From Geoalkalibacter halelectricus (GTDB lineage Bacteria; Desulfobacterota; Desulfuromonadia; Desulfuromonadales; Geoalkalibacteraceae): 64,000 nucleotides of DNA. Below are positions 17,620 through 25,833 of the stretch, piece after piece. A program made the position numbers and the translations under genes. Each line of letters opens with the position of its first letter. Positions within the stretch are counted from its first letter, which is position 1. The DNA lies in contig NZ_CP092109.1 of assembly GCF_025263685.1 (NCBI RefSeq), forward strand, positions 1,489,001 to 1,553,000, read 5' to 3'. The notes beneath the pieces were generated by a model. That model did not search any database. It was not told the origin of the DNA and saw only the letters and a list, made by a program, of their open reading frames with translations.

Positions 17620-19155
17620 ATGGCAATTCAAGAAAGCGTGCAGGCAAGAACGGTCGTCAACGAAGAGGCCTCACCCCTTGGAGCCTATGAGCGGCTGTGC
17701 AGCCTGGTGGACATTGCCCCTCTCGATGAAAACGTGGCTCTAGAGACCTTTGCCGATGCCGGCAAGTTGGCGGATATCTCCCTCAACAAGCGTTTGACTG
17801 CCGCCATTCAGGTATTTCTCGATCTGGCTGCGCGCAGTCGCAGCCAGATCGAGCGCATCGACAAGACCCTGCTCGATTCCTACATCGCGAAGATTGACGA
17901 AGCCATCAGCCGTCAGCTCGACGCCGTCCTTCATCACGCTGAATTCCAGCGTATCGAGGCGGCCTGGCGCGGTCTGAAACATCTGGTCGATCGCTGTGAT
18001 TTTCGCGCCAACATCAAGCTCGAACTCCTCGACTGTCGCAAGGACGATCTGCGCGACGATTTTGACGAGGCGGCGGAAACCGTTCAGACCGGCCTTTACC
18101 GCCACGTCTATGTCAGTGAGTACGACACGCCGGGCGGCGAGCCCATTTCGGCGGTCATCGCCAACTATGAGTTCGAGAACACGCCTCAGGACGTGGCCCT
18201 GCTCACCGATGTGTCGCGGGTGGCGGCCAGCGCTCACTGTCCCTTCATCAGCTCGGTGGGGGCGCGCTTTTTCGGCAAGGAGAGCATCGACGAATTACCG
18301 AAAATTCATGATCTGGCCACCTACATGGAGCGTGCCGAGTACATTCGCTGGCAGTCGTTTCGCGAATCCGAGGATGCGCGCTACGTTGGCCTGGTGCTGC
18401 CGCGTTTCCTGCTGCGCCTGCCCTACGGTGCCGAGAGCAATCCGGTGCGCACCTTCAACTACGAGGAAGATGTGCGCGCCGAGCATCACGGCAACTACCT
18501 GTGGGGCAACGCCGCCTTCGCCTTTGCCGCCAATGTTGCACGCTCCTTTGCCGAAAACGGCTGGGCGGTCAACATCCGCGGCCCCGAGTCGGGAGGCAAG
18601 GTAGAAAATCTAGCCATTCACAATTATGACGCGGGCAAGGGTTTGCAGAGCAAAATCCCCACGGAGATCCTGATTCCGGAAACCCGTGAACTTGAATTCG
18701 CCAAGCTTGGCTTCATTCCCCTGAGTTATTACAAGAACAGCGACTACGCCTGTTTCTTCTCGGCGGACTCGGTGCAGAAACCGACCGAATATCAGACCGC
18801 CGACGCCACGGCCAACGCTCGCATCAATGCGCGTCTGCCCTACATCTTTCTGGTATCGCGCATCGCCCACTATCTCAAGGTTCTGCAGCGCGAGAACATC
18901 GGTACCACCAAGAGCCGGCAGACGCTCGAAAATGAACTCAACGGCTGGCTGCAGACCCTGGTCACCAAGATGAAGGATCCCGAACCCGATCTGCTCGCCA
19001 CCCATCCCCTTAAGGACGGTCGCGTCGAGGTCGAGGAGATCCCGGAAAATCCCGGCTTTTTCAGCGTCAGTCTGTACATTATTCCCCATTTCCAGATCGA
19101 AGGGGTGGATGTGCGCCTCAATTTGGTGGCGCAGATGCCTCGAGCACAGAAGTAG
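17620..19155 (+). CDS. tssC: T6SS contractile sheath large subunit TssC
   Basis: This 511-residue large sheath subunit (VipB/ImpC) shows the conserved core WRGLKHLVDRCDFRANIKLELLDCRKDDL, DTPGGEPISAVIANYEF and NIRGPESGGKVENLAIHNYD, ending in a block that handshakes with TssB (FSVSLYIIPHFQIEGVDVRLNLVAQMP). Length is typical. AAAGGAG precedes the ATG. A MITE-like element follows the stop by 26 bases. Confidence 0.97.
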   Translation: MAIQESVQARTVVNEEASPLGAYERLCSLVDIAPLDENVALETFADAGKLADISLNKRLTAAIQVFLDLAARSRSQIERIDKTLLDSYIAKIDEAISRQLDAVLHHAEFQRIEAAWRGLKHLVDRCDFRANIKLELLDCRKDDLRDDFDEAAETVQTGLYRHVYVSEYDTPGGEPISAVIANYEFENTPQDVALLTDVSRVAASAHCPFISSVGARFFGKESIDELPKIHDLATYMERAEYIRWQSFRESEDARYVGLVLPRFLLRLPYGAESNPVRTFNYEEDVRAEHHGNYLWGNAAFAFAANVARSFAENGWAVNIRGPESGGKVENLAIHNYDAGKGLQSKIPTEILIPETRELEFAKLGFIPLSYYKNSDYACFFSADSVQKPTEYQTADATANARINARLPYIFLVSRIAHYLKVLQRENIGTTKSRQTLENELNGWLQTLVTKMKDPEPDLLATHPLKDGRVEVEEIPENPGFFSVSLYIIPHFQIEGVDVRLNLVAQMPRAQK

Positions 19156-19181
19156 CGGCGTCGCTGAGCGGGTTTGCGGCT

Positions 19182-19276
19182 CTAGGAGGCTGTCGGACTA
19201 TCCATGAGCCGGCTGCAAATCCGGCCTGAAACATCCAAATTTTCGCTTCGGCCCGGATAGTCCGACAGCCTCCTAG
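19182..19276 (-). repeat. MITE-like element, short copy (copy 1)
   Basis: A 95-base unit bounded by perfect 22-base terminal inverted repeats (19182-19203 and 19255-19276; core GGCTGTCGGACTATCC). It begins and ends with CTAG, which may be part of the ends or a target duplication. Its reverse complement matches the first 51 and last 44 bases of the unit at 60450-60610, which has 66 extra bases in the middle. It encodes nothing and lies between tssC and hcp, where its stem could act as a terminator or processing site separating the abundant Hcp message. Confidence 0.85.
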
Positions 19277-19359
19277 GTTTCTGAAGTTAGGGCTTTTGCA
19301 ATGCCTTTCAATTCCCGGAGATGGTCTCCGGGACATCACCCAAGGAGGAAGAAAAGAAA

Positions 19360-19845
19360 ATGGCAATTCCGGCTTACATGTGGATCAAGGATGACCAGGG
19401 TGCGCAGGTCGAAGGACCGATCACCGTGCAGGGTCGCGAAAAAAGCGTTGAAGTGCTCGGGTTCGATCACGAACTGCGCATTCCTACCGACAACGACACG
19501 GGCGCTCTCACGGGCACCCGCAAACACGAGCCGTTCAAGTTTCTCAAGGCTTTTGACAGCTCCTCGCCCTACCTGTACAAAGCGTGCAGCAACGGTCAGA
19601 CCTTGAACGAACTGCTGCTGCGCTGGTATCGCATCGACGATACCGGCACCGAAAAAGAGTACTTCCGTCACAAGCTTGAAGGGGTGAAGATCACCTCCGT
19701 CAAGCCCACCATGCACAACGTCAAGGATCTGGACAAGGAGCGCTATCCCCACCTCGAAGAGGTTTCGGTGCGCTACTCCAAGATCACCTGGACTTACGTG
19801 GACGGCAACATCGAGTTCAGCGATTCCTGGACCGAAGGTCGCTAA
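19360..19845 (+). CDS. hcp: T6SS tube protein Hcp (TssD)
   Basis: This 161-residue Hcp stacks as hexamers into the inner tube expelled by the T6SS. Recognisable parts are the start MAIPAYMWIKDDQGAQVEG, the loop GFDHELRIPTDNDTGALTGTRKHEPFKFLKAFDSSSPYLYKA, and the end YSKITWTYVDGNIEFSDSW. The ATG at 19360 is preceded by AAGGAGG at a slightly long spacing; in-frame codons further upstream give a charged non-Hcp extension. The MITE-like element upstream isolates it from tssBC, and an own promoter is likely but not identified. Confidence 0.97.
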   Translation: MAIPAYMWIKDDQGAQVEGPITVQGREKSVEVLGFDHELRIPTDNDTGALTGTRKHEPFKFLKAFDSSSPYLYKACSNGQTLNELLLRWYRIDDTGTEKEYFRHKLEGVKITSVKPTMHNVKDLDKERYPHLEEVSVRYSKITWTYVDGNIEFSDSWTEGR

Positions 19846-19931
19846 AAAAAACAGTTGTCATGCAATGCCGGGGTGCCCGCGGGCGCCCCGGCGAATTTTC
19901 ACCGCCTCTGCGTCTACGGATACCTGGCACC

Positions 19932-20348
19932 ATGTCCCTGGCATTATTCGACATTCTGACCGAAGACCCCGCTTCGTACCCTGGCGATCCCGCGCGCGCC
20001 ACGCTGGAGAGCGTGCAGCGCCACCTGCAGCGGCTTCTCAATGCCAGACGCGGCTCCCTGGCCTATCTGCCCGAATACGGTTTGCCCGACCTGGGCGTGG
20101 TTTATGAAAATTTGCCCTACTCGGTGGAGGATTTAGCCCATCAAGTGAGCCGCCTGATCGAACATTTTGAACCGCGCCTGAGCGCCGTGCGGGTGCGTCC
20201 GCTAGCCGCCCTGGACGATGATCGGCGCATTCGGCTGGAAATCGTCGCCCAACTGACGACCTTGGGTGAGGCGCGCTTTCAGACGGTGTTTGAATGCGCC
20301 GGCAGCGCCGAGGTCCGGGCTCGCACCGCGGGGGGTCGCCATGCGTGA
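19932..20348 (+). CDS. tssE: T6SS baseplate protein TssE (gp25-like)
   Basis: This 138-residue lysozyme-like baseplate subunit (gp25 family) starts sheath polymerisation. It shows SVQRHLQRLLNARRGSLAYLPEYGLPDL, the gp25 core, and LIEHFEPRLSAVRVRP. The start at ATG 19932 aligns with family members; the longer in-frame start at 19860 would add a basic low-complexity stretch. The end overlaps tssF by eight bases. Confidence 0.93.
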   Translation: MSLALFDILTEDPASYPGDPARATLESVQRHLQRLLNARRGSLAYLPEYGLPDLGVVYENLPYSVEDLAHQVSRLIEHFEPRLSAVRVRPLAALDDDRRIRLEIVAQLTTLGEARFQTVFECAGSAEVRARTAGGRHA

Positions 20349-22074
20349 CTATTACGAGGCGGAATTGCGCCTGTTGCGTGAGTCGGCGCGAGAATTCGCC
20401 CGCCTCCATCCCGAGCAGGCGGCCTATCTCAACATCGACGAATTGCGTGACCGCGATCCGTATGTGGAGCGTCTTCTGGAAGGCATGGCCTATCTGAACG
20501 CTCACGTGCGTCAGCGCCTCGACGACGATGTGCCCGAGCTTTGCGAGGCGCTGCTCAATCAGCTCTGGCCGCATTTTCTCCGACCTTTTCCGGCGGCAAC
20601 CATTGTTGAATTCACGCCCCGCCCGGGACAGTTGCAGCACGCCCAGACCTTGAGCCGCGACACGTTGTTGCTGAGCCCGCCGGTGGGTCCCGACAAAGTG
20701 ATCTGTCGGTTTCGTACCACCAGTGAAGTGGTTTTGCAGCCCCTGCACCTCAACAGCATCGCAACCCGGGACACCGGGCAGGGTACCACGCGGCTGACCC
20801 TTGGTTTTCAGCTCGACGCCGGTCTGGAGGCCGAGGTTCTCAGACCCGAATCGATAAAATTCTACCTGCACGCCGATCCCGCCCTCGCCCTGAAGCTCTA
20901 TCATCTGCTGGTTGCCGAGGTTGCGGAAACCGTCCTGCGCTTTCCCGAACTGCCCGACCAGGGCGAGCAGCGCCTGGGGGGGCAGGAGTGCCTGGCTCCT
21001 TGCCATCTGGGCGCCGAGGATCTGTTGGTGCCGGGAGTGGGGCGCAGCTTTCTCGGATATCACCTGCTGCACGAGTATTTTTGCTTTCGGGAAAAATACC
21101 TGTTCGTGGAGCTGCGCGGTCTGGATCGGGTTCGTTGGCCGCGAGGCTGTCGCGGGTTCTCCGTCGAGTTGACCTTGAAGGGGCAGCTTTCGCCCGCGGA
21201 GCGTCTCGGCTGTGAACACCTGCGCCTGCATTGCGCCCCCGCGGTCAATCTGTTTGAGACCGTTGCCGAGCCTATCCGACTGACCCATCGGCAAAGCGAA
21301 TATCGGCTGCTGGCCGATGCCGCATCTCCCGAAGGCGTCGAGGTTTATAGCTTGGACGAAGTCGTCGGTGTCGACTCTCTCAGCGGCGCCCGCCGGACCT
21401 TTCACCCCCTGCACAGATTTTTGCATAAAAACTCCGCCGGGCGATTCTTCCAGTTGGCGCGGCGGCAGCAGGGCGGGGAAAGTCCGGCCCATTTTCTGGC
21501 CGTGGGCGGCGTCGATGATTTTGGCAGTGAAACGCTTTCCTGCACCATCACTGCCTGCAACGGCGACCTGCCGCGGCGCTACCTTCAGGAGCGCGGCCTG
21601 AGCCTGGCCACCAGTGATATGCCCTCCTACGTGCGCTTCGTCAATCTGCTGCGTCCTTCAGCGCGGCTGCAGCCTCCCGCGCGGCAGGATTTTCGCTTGA
21701 CCCTGCTCTCCCATTTAAGCCTTAGCCTCGGCTCCCTGGATTCGCCCGATTCTCTGCGGCACCTGCTGCGGCTCTACGACTGGAGCGGGCGCGGCCAGAA
21801 CCAGCGGCGCATCGCGGGCATCCGCGACCTGCATTTGGAGGCGCGCAACCGCATCCGCAAAGGAGGGCTGCTGCGCGGCGTCGAGGCGCGTATCGGCGTG
21901 CGCGAGGACCACTTCGTCAACCAGGGAGATCTCTATCTTTTCGGCGAACTGCTGCATGTGTTTTTCAGCCGCTTCGCGTCTCTCAACCAGTTCGTGGAGA
22001 CGGCGCTGATCTTACAGCCCTCGGCTCGGGAGTTGCGATGGCAACCACTGTTCGGCGACAGCTCTCAGCTCTGA
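20341..22074 (+). CDS. tssF: T6SS baseplate protein TssF
   Basis: This 577-residue TssF forms the baseplate wedge with TssG. The N-terminus MRDYYEAELRLLRESAREFARLHPEQAAYL is the family signature, with RDPYVERLLEGMAYLNAHVRQRLDDD and the central FCFREKYLFVEL following. The start is ATG 20341, inside the end of tssE. The last 37 bases overlap tssG, which suggests strong translational coupling. Confidence 0.96.
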   Translation: MRDYYEAELRLLRESAREFARLHPEQAAYLNIDELRDRDPYVERLLEGMAYLNAHVRQRLDDDVPELCEALLNQLWPHFLRPFPAATIVEFTPRPGQLQHAQTLSRDTLLLSPPVGPDKVICRFRTTSEVVLQPLHLNSIATRDTGQGTTRLTLGFQLDAGLEAEVLRPESIKFYLHADPALALKLYHLLVAEVAETVLRFPELPDQGEQRLGGQECLAPCHLGAEDLLVPGVGRSFLGYHLLHEYFCFREKYLFVELRGLDRVRWPRGCRGFSVELTLKGQLSPAERLGCEHLRLHCAPAVNLFETVAEPIRLTHRQSEYRLLADAASPEGVEVYSLDEVVGVDSLSGARRTFHPLHRFLHKNSAGRFFQLARRQQGGESPAHFLAVGGVDDFGSETLSCTITACNGDLPRRYLQERGLSLATSDMPSYVRFVNLLRPSARLQPPARQDFRLTLLSHLSLSLGSLDSPDSLRHLLRLYDWSGRGQNQRRIAGIRDLHLEARNRIRKGGLLRGVEARIGVREDHFVNQGDLYLFGELLHVFFSRFASLNQFVETALILQPSARELRWQPLFGDSSQL

Positions 22075-23003
22075 TCCGCGATCTGGAGGGCGAGGCCCCG
22101 AGCTTCGATTTTTTTCAGGCGGTGCGACTGCTGGAAGAGCATGCGCCGCGCTCGCGCCCTGGATCCGAGGGGCCCCAAGGGGCGATGCGCTTGCGTGCCG
22201 CCACGGAAATTTCCTTTCCGGGCGCCGATTTGCGCCGCGCATATCGCGGTGCCGACGGTGCCATGGTGCTGGAATGCAATTTCATGGGCCTCTACGGCGT
22301 CGCTGCCCCGCTGCCCGCCTATTTCTGGGAAAGCGTGGCCCGTCAAGAGGACGCGGGCCGTTGCCTGCGCGCCTTTCTCGATCTGTTCGGCGGCCGGCTC
22401 TATGAGCTGCTTTACCTGGCTTGGAAGAAGGGCCGTGCCCATCTGCACACCGATGAGTCCGCAAGCCGCCTCGAACAGTATCTACTCGCCCTGTCCGGCG
22501 CCATAGCACCCCCCCGTCGCGATCTGGCCCTGGCCTTTGCCGGCGGTTTCGGTAGTCGGGCCAAGGGGGGGGCCGCGCTGAACGGCATGCTCCGCGAACA
22601 TCTCGGGGTTGGCGTGCGCATTGAAGAATTCGTTCCCTGCTGGGTCGAAGTCGGGCCGGTTTCCGTCCTCGGACAAACCGGGATGACTCTCGGCGACGAT
22701 CTGGTGCTCGGCGAGCGCGTGCTCGATGTGGGGCGCAAGATCAATGTAATCATCGGCCCGCTCTCCGAGGCGCGTGCCCGGGAATTTTTTCCCGGCGGCA
22801 ACTCGGCACGGGAGTTCCAGGATCTGGTCAACGGCTATTTGGAGCCGACGTTGGAGTATGACGTGATTTTTCTGGTGGAAGGGGCTGCGGCCGAGCGCTG
22901 CCTGGGCCAGGAGCCCATTTATCTCGGCTGGACCAGCGCCCTGGGTGAGGCAGGCGTGGGACCGCGCAGGATCCGCCTGCCCGGAAGTGCTTACAAGGGA
23001 TGA
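22038..23003 (+). CDS. tssG: T6SS baseplate protein TssG
   Basis: This 321-residue TssG is the second wedge subunit. It shows SFDFFQAVRLLEE near the N-terminus, ATEISFPGADLR and MECNFMGLYGVAAPLPAYFWE-type core, then FLDLFGGRLYELLYLAWKKGR. It begins 37 bases inside tssF and ends six bases before clpV. An eight-G run at 22565-22572 is in frame (KGGA). Confidence 0.95.
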   Translation: MATTVRRQLSALIRDLEGEAPSFDFFQAVRLLEEHAPRSRPGSEGPQGAMRLRAATEISFPGADLRRAYRGADGAMVLECNFMGLYGVAAPLPAYFWESVARQEDAGRCLRAFLDLFGGRLYELLYLAWKKGRAHLHTDESASRLEQYLLALSGAIAPPRRDLALAFAGGFGSRAKGGAALNGMLREHLGVGVRIEEFVPCWVEVGPVSVLGQTGMTLGDDLVLGERVLDVGRKINVIIGPLSEARAREFFPGGNSAREFQDLVNGYLEPTLEYDVIFLVEGAAAERCLGQEPIYLGWTSALGEAGVGPRRIRLPGSAYKG

Positions 23004-23009
23004 TGAATC

Positions 23010-25766
23010 ATGGACAATCGGCAACTGCGCTCATTGCTTGAGCGGTTCAACGATCACTGCGTCGGCGCCCTGGAGGGCGCGGCCGCGTTTGCCGCGACGC
23101 GCGGCCATGGCGAAGTGGGCATCGAGCATCTTTGTGTCAAACTGCTGGAGCAGGGTGGGGGGGATTTTGATCGCGCCTTGCAGCATTTCGGCATCGATCT
23201 CGACCTGTTCTGGCAGGCGCTGCTCGCCGGTCTGGCGCGGCGCCCCGCCGGTCCGGCGGGCAAGCCGCTGCTTGGCGCGGCCTTGCTGCAATGGTTTGAG
23301 CGGGGCTGGCTGGCCGCAAGCCTGCATTACCGCACGGATCAGATCCGCTCCCTGGCTCTGCTCGATGCCCTGGTCGATCTGGCACCCGCCTTGCCCGTGG
23401 AAACCTTCGGCGCCCTCGAAACCCTGTCCCTGGAGAGGTTGCGCAAGGATTTCAAACAGATTTGCGACGGCTCGCGGGAGGAAATCCGGACCCAAGACGC
23501 GCCGGTTTCCAACACCTCCGCCGAAGTGGTCGCTCCCAAACCCCAGGGGGACAACTCCGGTTCGGCGCTGAACCGCTTTACCGTGGATCTCACCGCGCGC
23601 GCCGCCGCCGGAGAAATCGATCCGGTGCTCGGGCGCAGCGGCGAGATTCGGCTGATGCTCGATATTCTCGCGCGCCGCCGCAAGAATAATCCCATCGTGG
23701 TCGGTGAGCCGGGAGTCGGCAAAACCGCGGTGGTGGAGGGGCTGGCCCTGCGTATTGTCGCCGGAAGCGTTCCGGAGGGGCTACGCAACGTGCGTCTGCT
23801 GGCCCTGGATCTGGGGCTGTTGCAGGCCGGCGCCGGAGTCAAGGGCGAATTCGAGAAACGCCTCAAGAATGTCATCGAGGAAATCAAGGCGTCCGTCGAT
23901 CCCATCGTTCTCTTTATCGACGAGGCCCACACCCTTATCGGTGCGGGCGGCGAAGCGGGCCTGGGCGATGCCGCCAACCTCTTCAAGCCCGCTCTGGCAC
24001 GCGGGGAACTGCGCACCATCGCCGCCACCACCTGGAGCGAATACAAAAAATATTTCGAGCGCGACGCCGCCCTGGCGCGCCGCTTTCAACTGGTCAAGGT
24101 CGAGGAGCCGAGTGAGGAAGCGGCCATGGCCATGCTCAGCGGCCTGCGGGATCTCTACCAAAAACACCACGGCATTCTCATCACCGACGACGCCGTTGCC
24201 GCCGCGGTGCGACTTTCGGCGCGCTACATCAGCGGTCGCCAGTTGCCCGACAAGGCCATCGATCTCATTGATACCGCCGCGGCGCGGCTGTGCATGGCCC
24301 AGGCGGCGGTGCCGGCCGAAATCGACGCCGACCGCGAACATCTCGCCTATCTGCAAGGGCGCCTTGACGCCCTGGCGCAGGAGGAAGTCCAAGGTCTGGC
24401 TCCCCCGAATGGCGTGGTGGCGACCCTGCGCGCCGAACTTGAAGCAACCCGCGAGCGCCTGGGTGACAACGAGCGGCAGTGGCGCGCCGAGGGCGAACTG
24501 GTTCGTCGGGTGCATCAACAGCGCGAGGCTCTGGGGCCCAGGGAAATCGCCCCCTCTGACAAGGTGGTCGCGCTGCGTCGTGACGCCGACCAGACTCTGC
24601 GCCGGCTCAAGGAAGCCCAGGGCGATCGACCCATGATGCAGCCCGAAGTCAATGGCGATGCCATTGCCGCGGTGGTGGCCGACTGGACCGGAGTCCCCGT
24701 GGGCCGCATGCTGCGCGATGAACTTGGCGCCCTGCTGCGGCTGGAGGAAAGTCTGGCTACTCGGGTGGTGGGTCAGGACCAGGCCCTAGCCGTCATCGGG
24801 GAGTCTTTGCGTTGCGCCAAGGCCGGCCTGCGGCGTCCCGAGGCACCTCTCGGGGTGTTTCTTCTCGCCGGGCCGAGCGGCGTCGGCAAAACCGAAACGG
24901 CGCGGGTGCTCGCCGAGCAACTCTTCGGCGGTGAGCGTTTTCTCGTCACCATCAACCTGAGCGAATACCAGGAAGCTCACACGGTTTCGCAGCTCAAGGG
25001 TTCGCCGCCCGGCTACGTCGGTTACGGCGAGGGGGGCATTCTCACCGAGGCGGTGCGCCAGCGGCCCTATGCGGTGATTCTTCTTGACGAGGTGGAGAAA
25101 GCGCATCCCGACGTGATGAATCTGTTCTATCAGGTTTTCGATCGCGGCTTCATGCGTGACGGCGAGGGCCGCGAAATCGATTTCAAGAACACGGTCATCC
25201 TCATGACCACCAACCTCGGCGCCGAGGAGATCAGCGCCTTGTGCGAAGCCGATGCCGAGGAGGCCGGCGGCGCGGGGCCGGTTGACGCGCCGAGCAACGC
25301 GACCCTGATTGAGGCCATCCGTCCGGCACTCGGCCGCCATTTCGCGGCAGCATTACTGGCACGCATGCAGGTGGTGCCCTATCGTTCCTTGACCAGCGAG
25401 GCTCTGAACGCCATTATCGCCCTCAAACTCGACGAAACGGCCCAACGGCTCCACGCCGCTCACGGCATTGAATTGCGTTGCGCCCCCGAGGTGCTCAGCT
25501 ATCTGGGTGAGCGCTGCCGCCATCCGGCCACCGGTGCGCGCTTCATCAACGCCCTGCTTGAACAGCGCCTGTTGCCCGGCATCGCGCGCAGCCTGTTGGG
25601 ATTTATGGCCGGCGACGATCTGCCCGACATCCTCACCCTGGAAATGGACGAGCAGGGCGAACTGGCCTGCGTATTTGCCGACCGCCGGGAGGAGGAGCCG
25701 GAATCCCTCCCCGGTGAGCAATCCGATGGCGCCACGGAAAGCTTGGAGCAAACCCATGCCCAATAG
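23010..25766 (+). CDS. clpV: T6SS sheath-disassembly ATPase ClpV (TssH)
   Basis: This 918-residue Clp/Hsp100 ATPase recycles contracted TssBC sheath. The N-terminal double Clp-N domain spans about 1-160. The first AAA+ module has Walker A GEPGVGKT (232-239) and Walker B FIDEAHTLIGAGG, then a coiled-coil middle domain at about 420-540. The second AAA+ module has Walker A GPSGVGKT (about 621-628) and Walker B VILLDEVEKAH. The N-terminus (RSLLERFNDHCVGALEGAAAFAATRGHGEVGIEHL) is of the ClpV rather than ClpB type. It is the last core gene before vgrG. Confidence 0.97.
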   Translation: MDNRQLRSLLERFNDHCVGALEGAAAFAATRGHGEVGIEHLCVKLLEQGGGDFDRALQHFGIDLDLFWQALLAGLARRPAGPAGKPLLGAALLQWFERGWLAASLHYRTDQIRSLALLDALVDLAPALPVETFGALETLSLERLRKDFKQICDGSREEIRTQDAPVSNTSAEVVAPKPQGDNSGSALNRFTVDLTARAAAGEIDPVLGRSGEIRLMLDILARRRKNNPIVVGEPGVGKTAVVEGLALRIVAGSVPEGLRNVRLLALDLGLLQAGAGVKGEFEKRLKNVIEEIKASVDPIVLFIDEAHTLIGAGGEAGLGDAANLFKPALARGELRTIAATTWSEYKKYFERDAALARRFQLVKVEEPSEEAAMAMLSGLRDLYQKHHGILITDDAVAAAVRLSARYISGRQLPDKAIDLIDTAAARLCMAQAAVPAEIDADREHLAYLQGRLDALAQEEVQGLAPPNGVVATLRAELEATRERLGDNERQWRAEGELVRRVHQQREALGPREIAPSDKVVALRRDADQTLRRLKEAQGDRPMMQPEVNGDAIAAVVADWTGVPVGRMLRDELGALLRLEESLATRVVGQDQALAVIGESLRCAKAGLRRPEAPLGVFLLAGPSGVGKTETARVLAEQLFGGERFLVTINLSEYQEAHTVSQLKGSPPGYVGYGEGGILTEAVRQRPYAVILLDEVEKAHPDVMNLFYQVFDRGFMRDGEGREIDFKNTVILMTTNLGAEEISALCEADAEEAGGAGPVDAPSNATLIEAIRPALGRHFAAALLARMQVVPYRSLTSEALNAIIALKLDETAQRLHAAHGIELRCAPEVLSYLGERCRHPATGARFINALLEQRLLPGIARSLLGFMAGDDLPDILTLEMDEQGELACVFADRREEEPESLPGEQSDGATESLEQTHAQ

Positions 25767-25833
25767 TATTTTTCTTGCTTTTTTGTTGCGGTGCGCGTCG
25801 CGGTGAAAATCGCGTTTCCAGGAGGGATCACTT

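Noticed and set aside
19321-19359. Longer Hcp start at 19321
   Set aside because: It adds a charged stretch unlike any Hcp N-terminus; ATG 19360 gives the standard MAIPAYMW start.
22565-22572. Eight-G run in tssG as a phase-variation tract
   Set aside because: It is shorter than the run in the immunity gene, in frame, and lies in a core gene where switching would simply disable the system; likely a codon-use effect.
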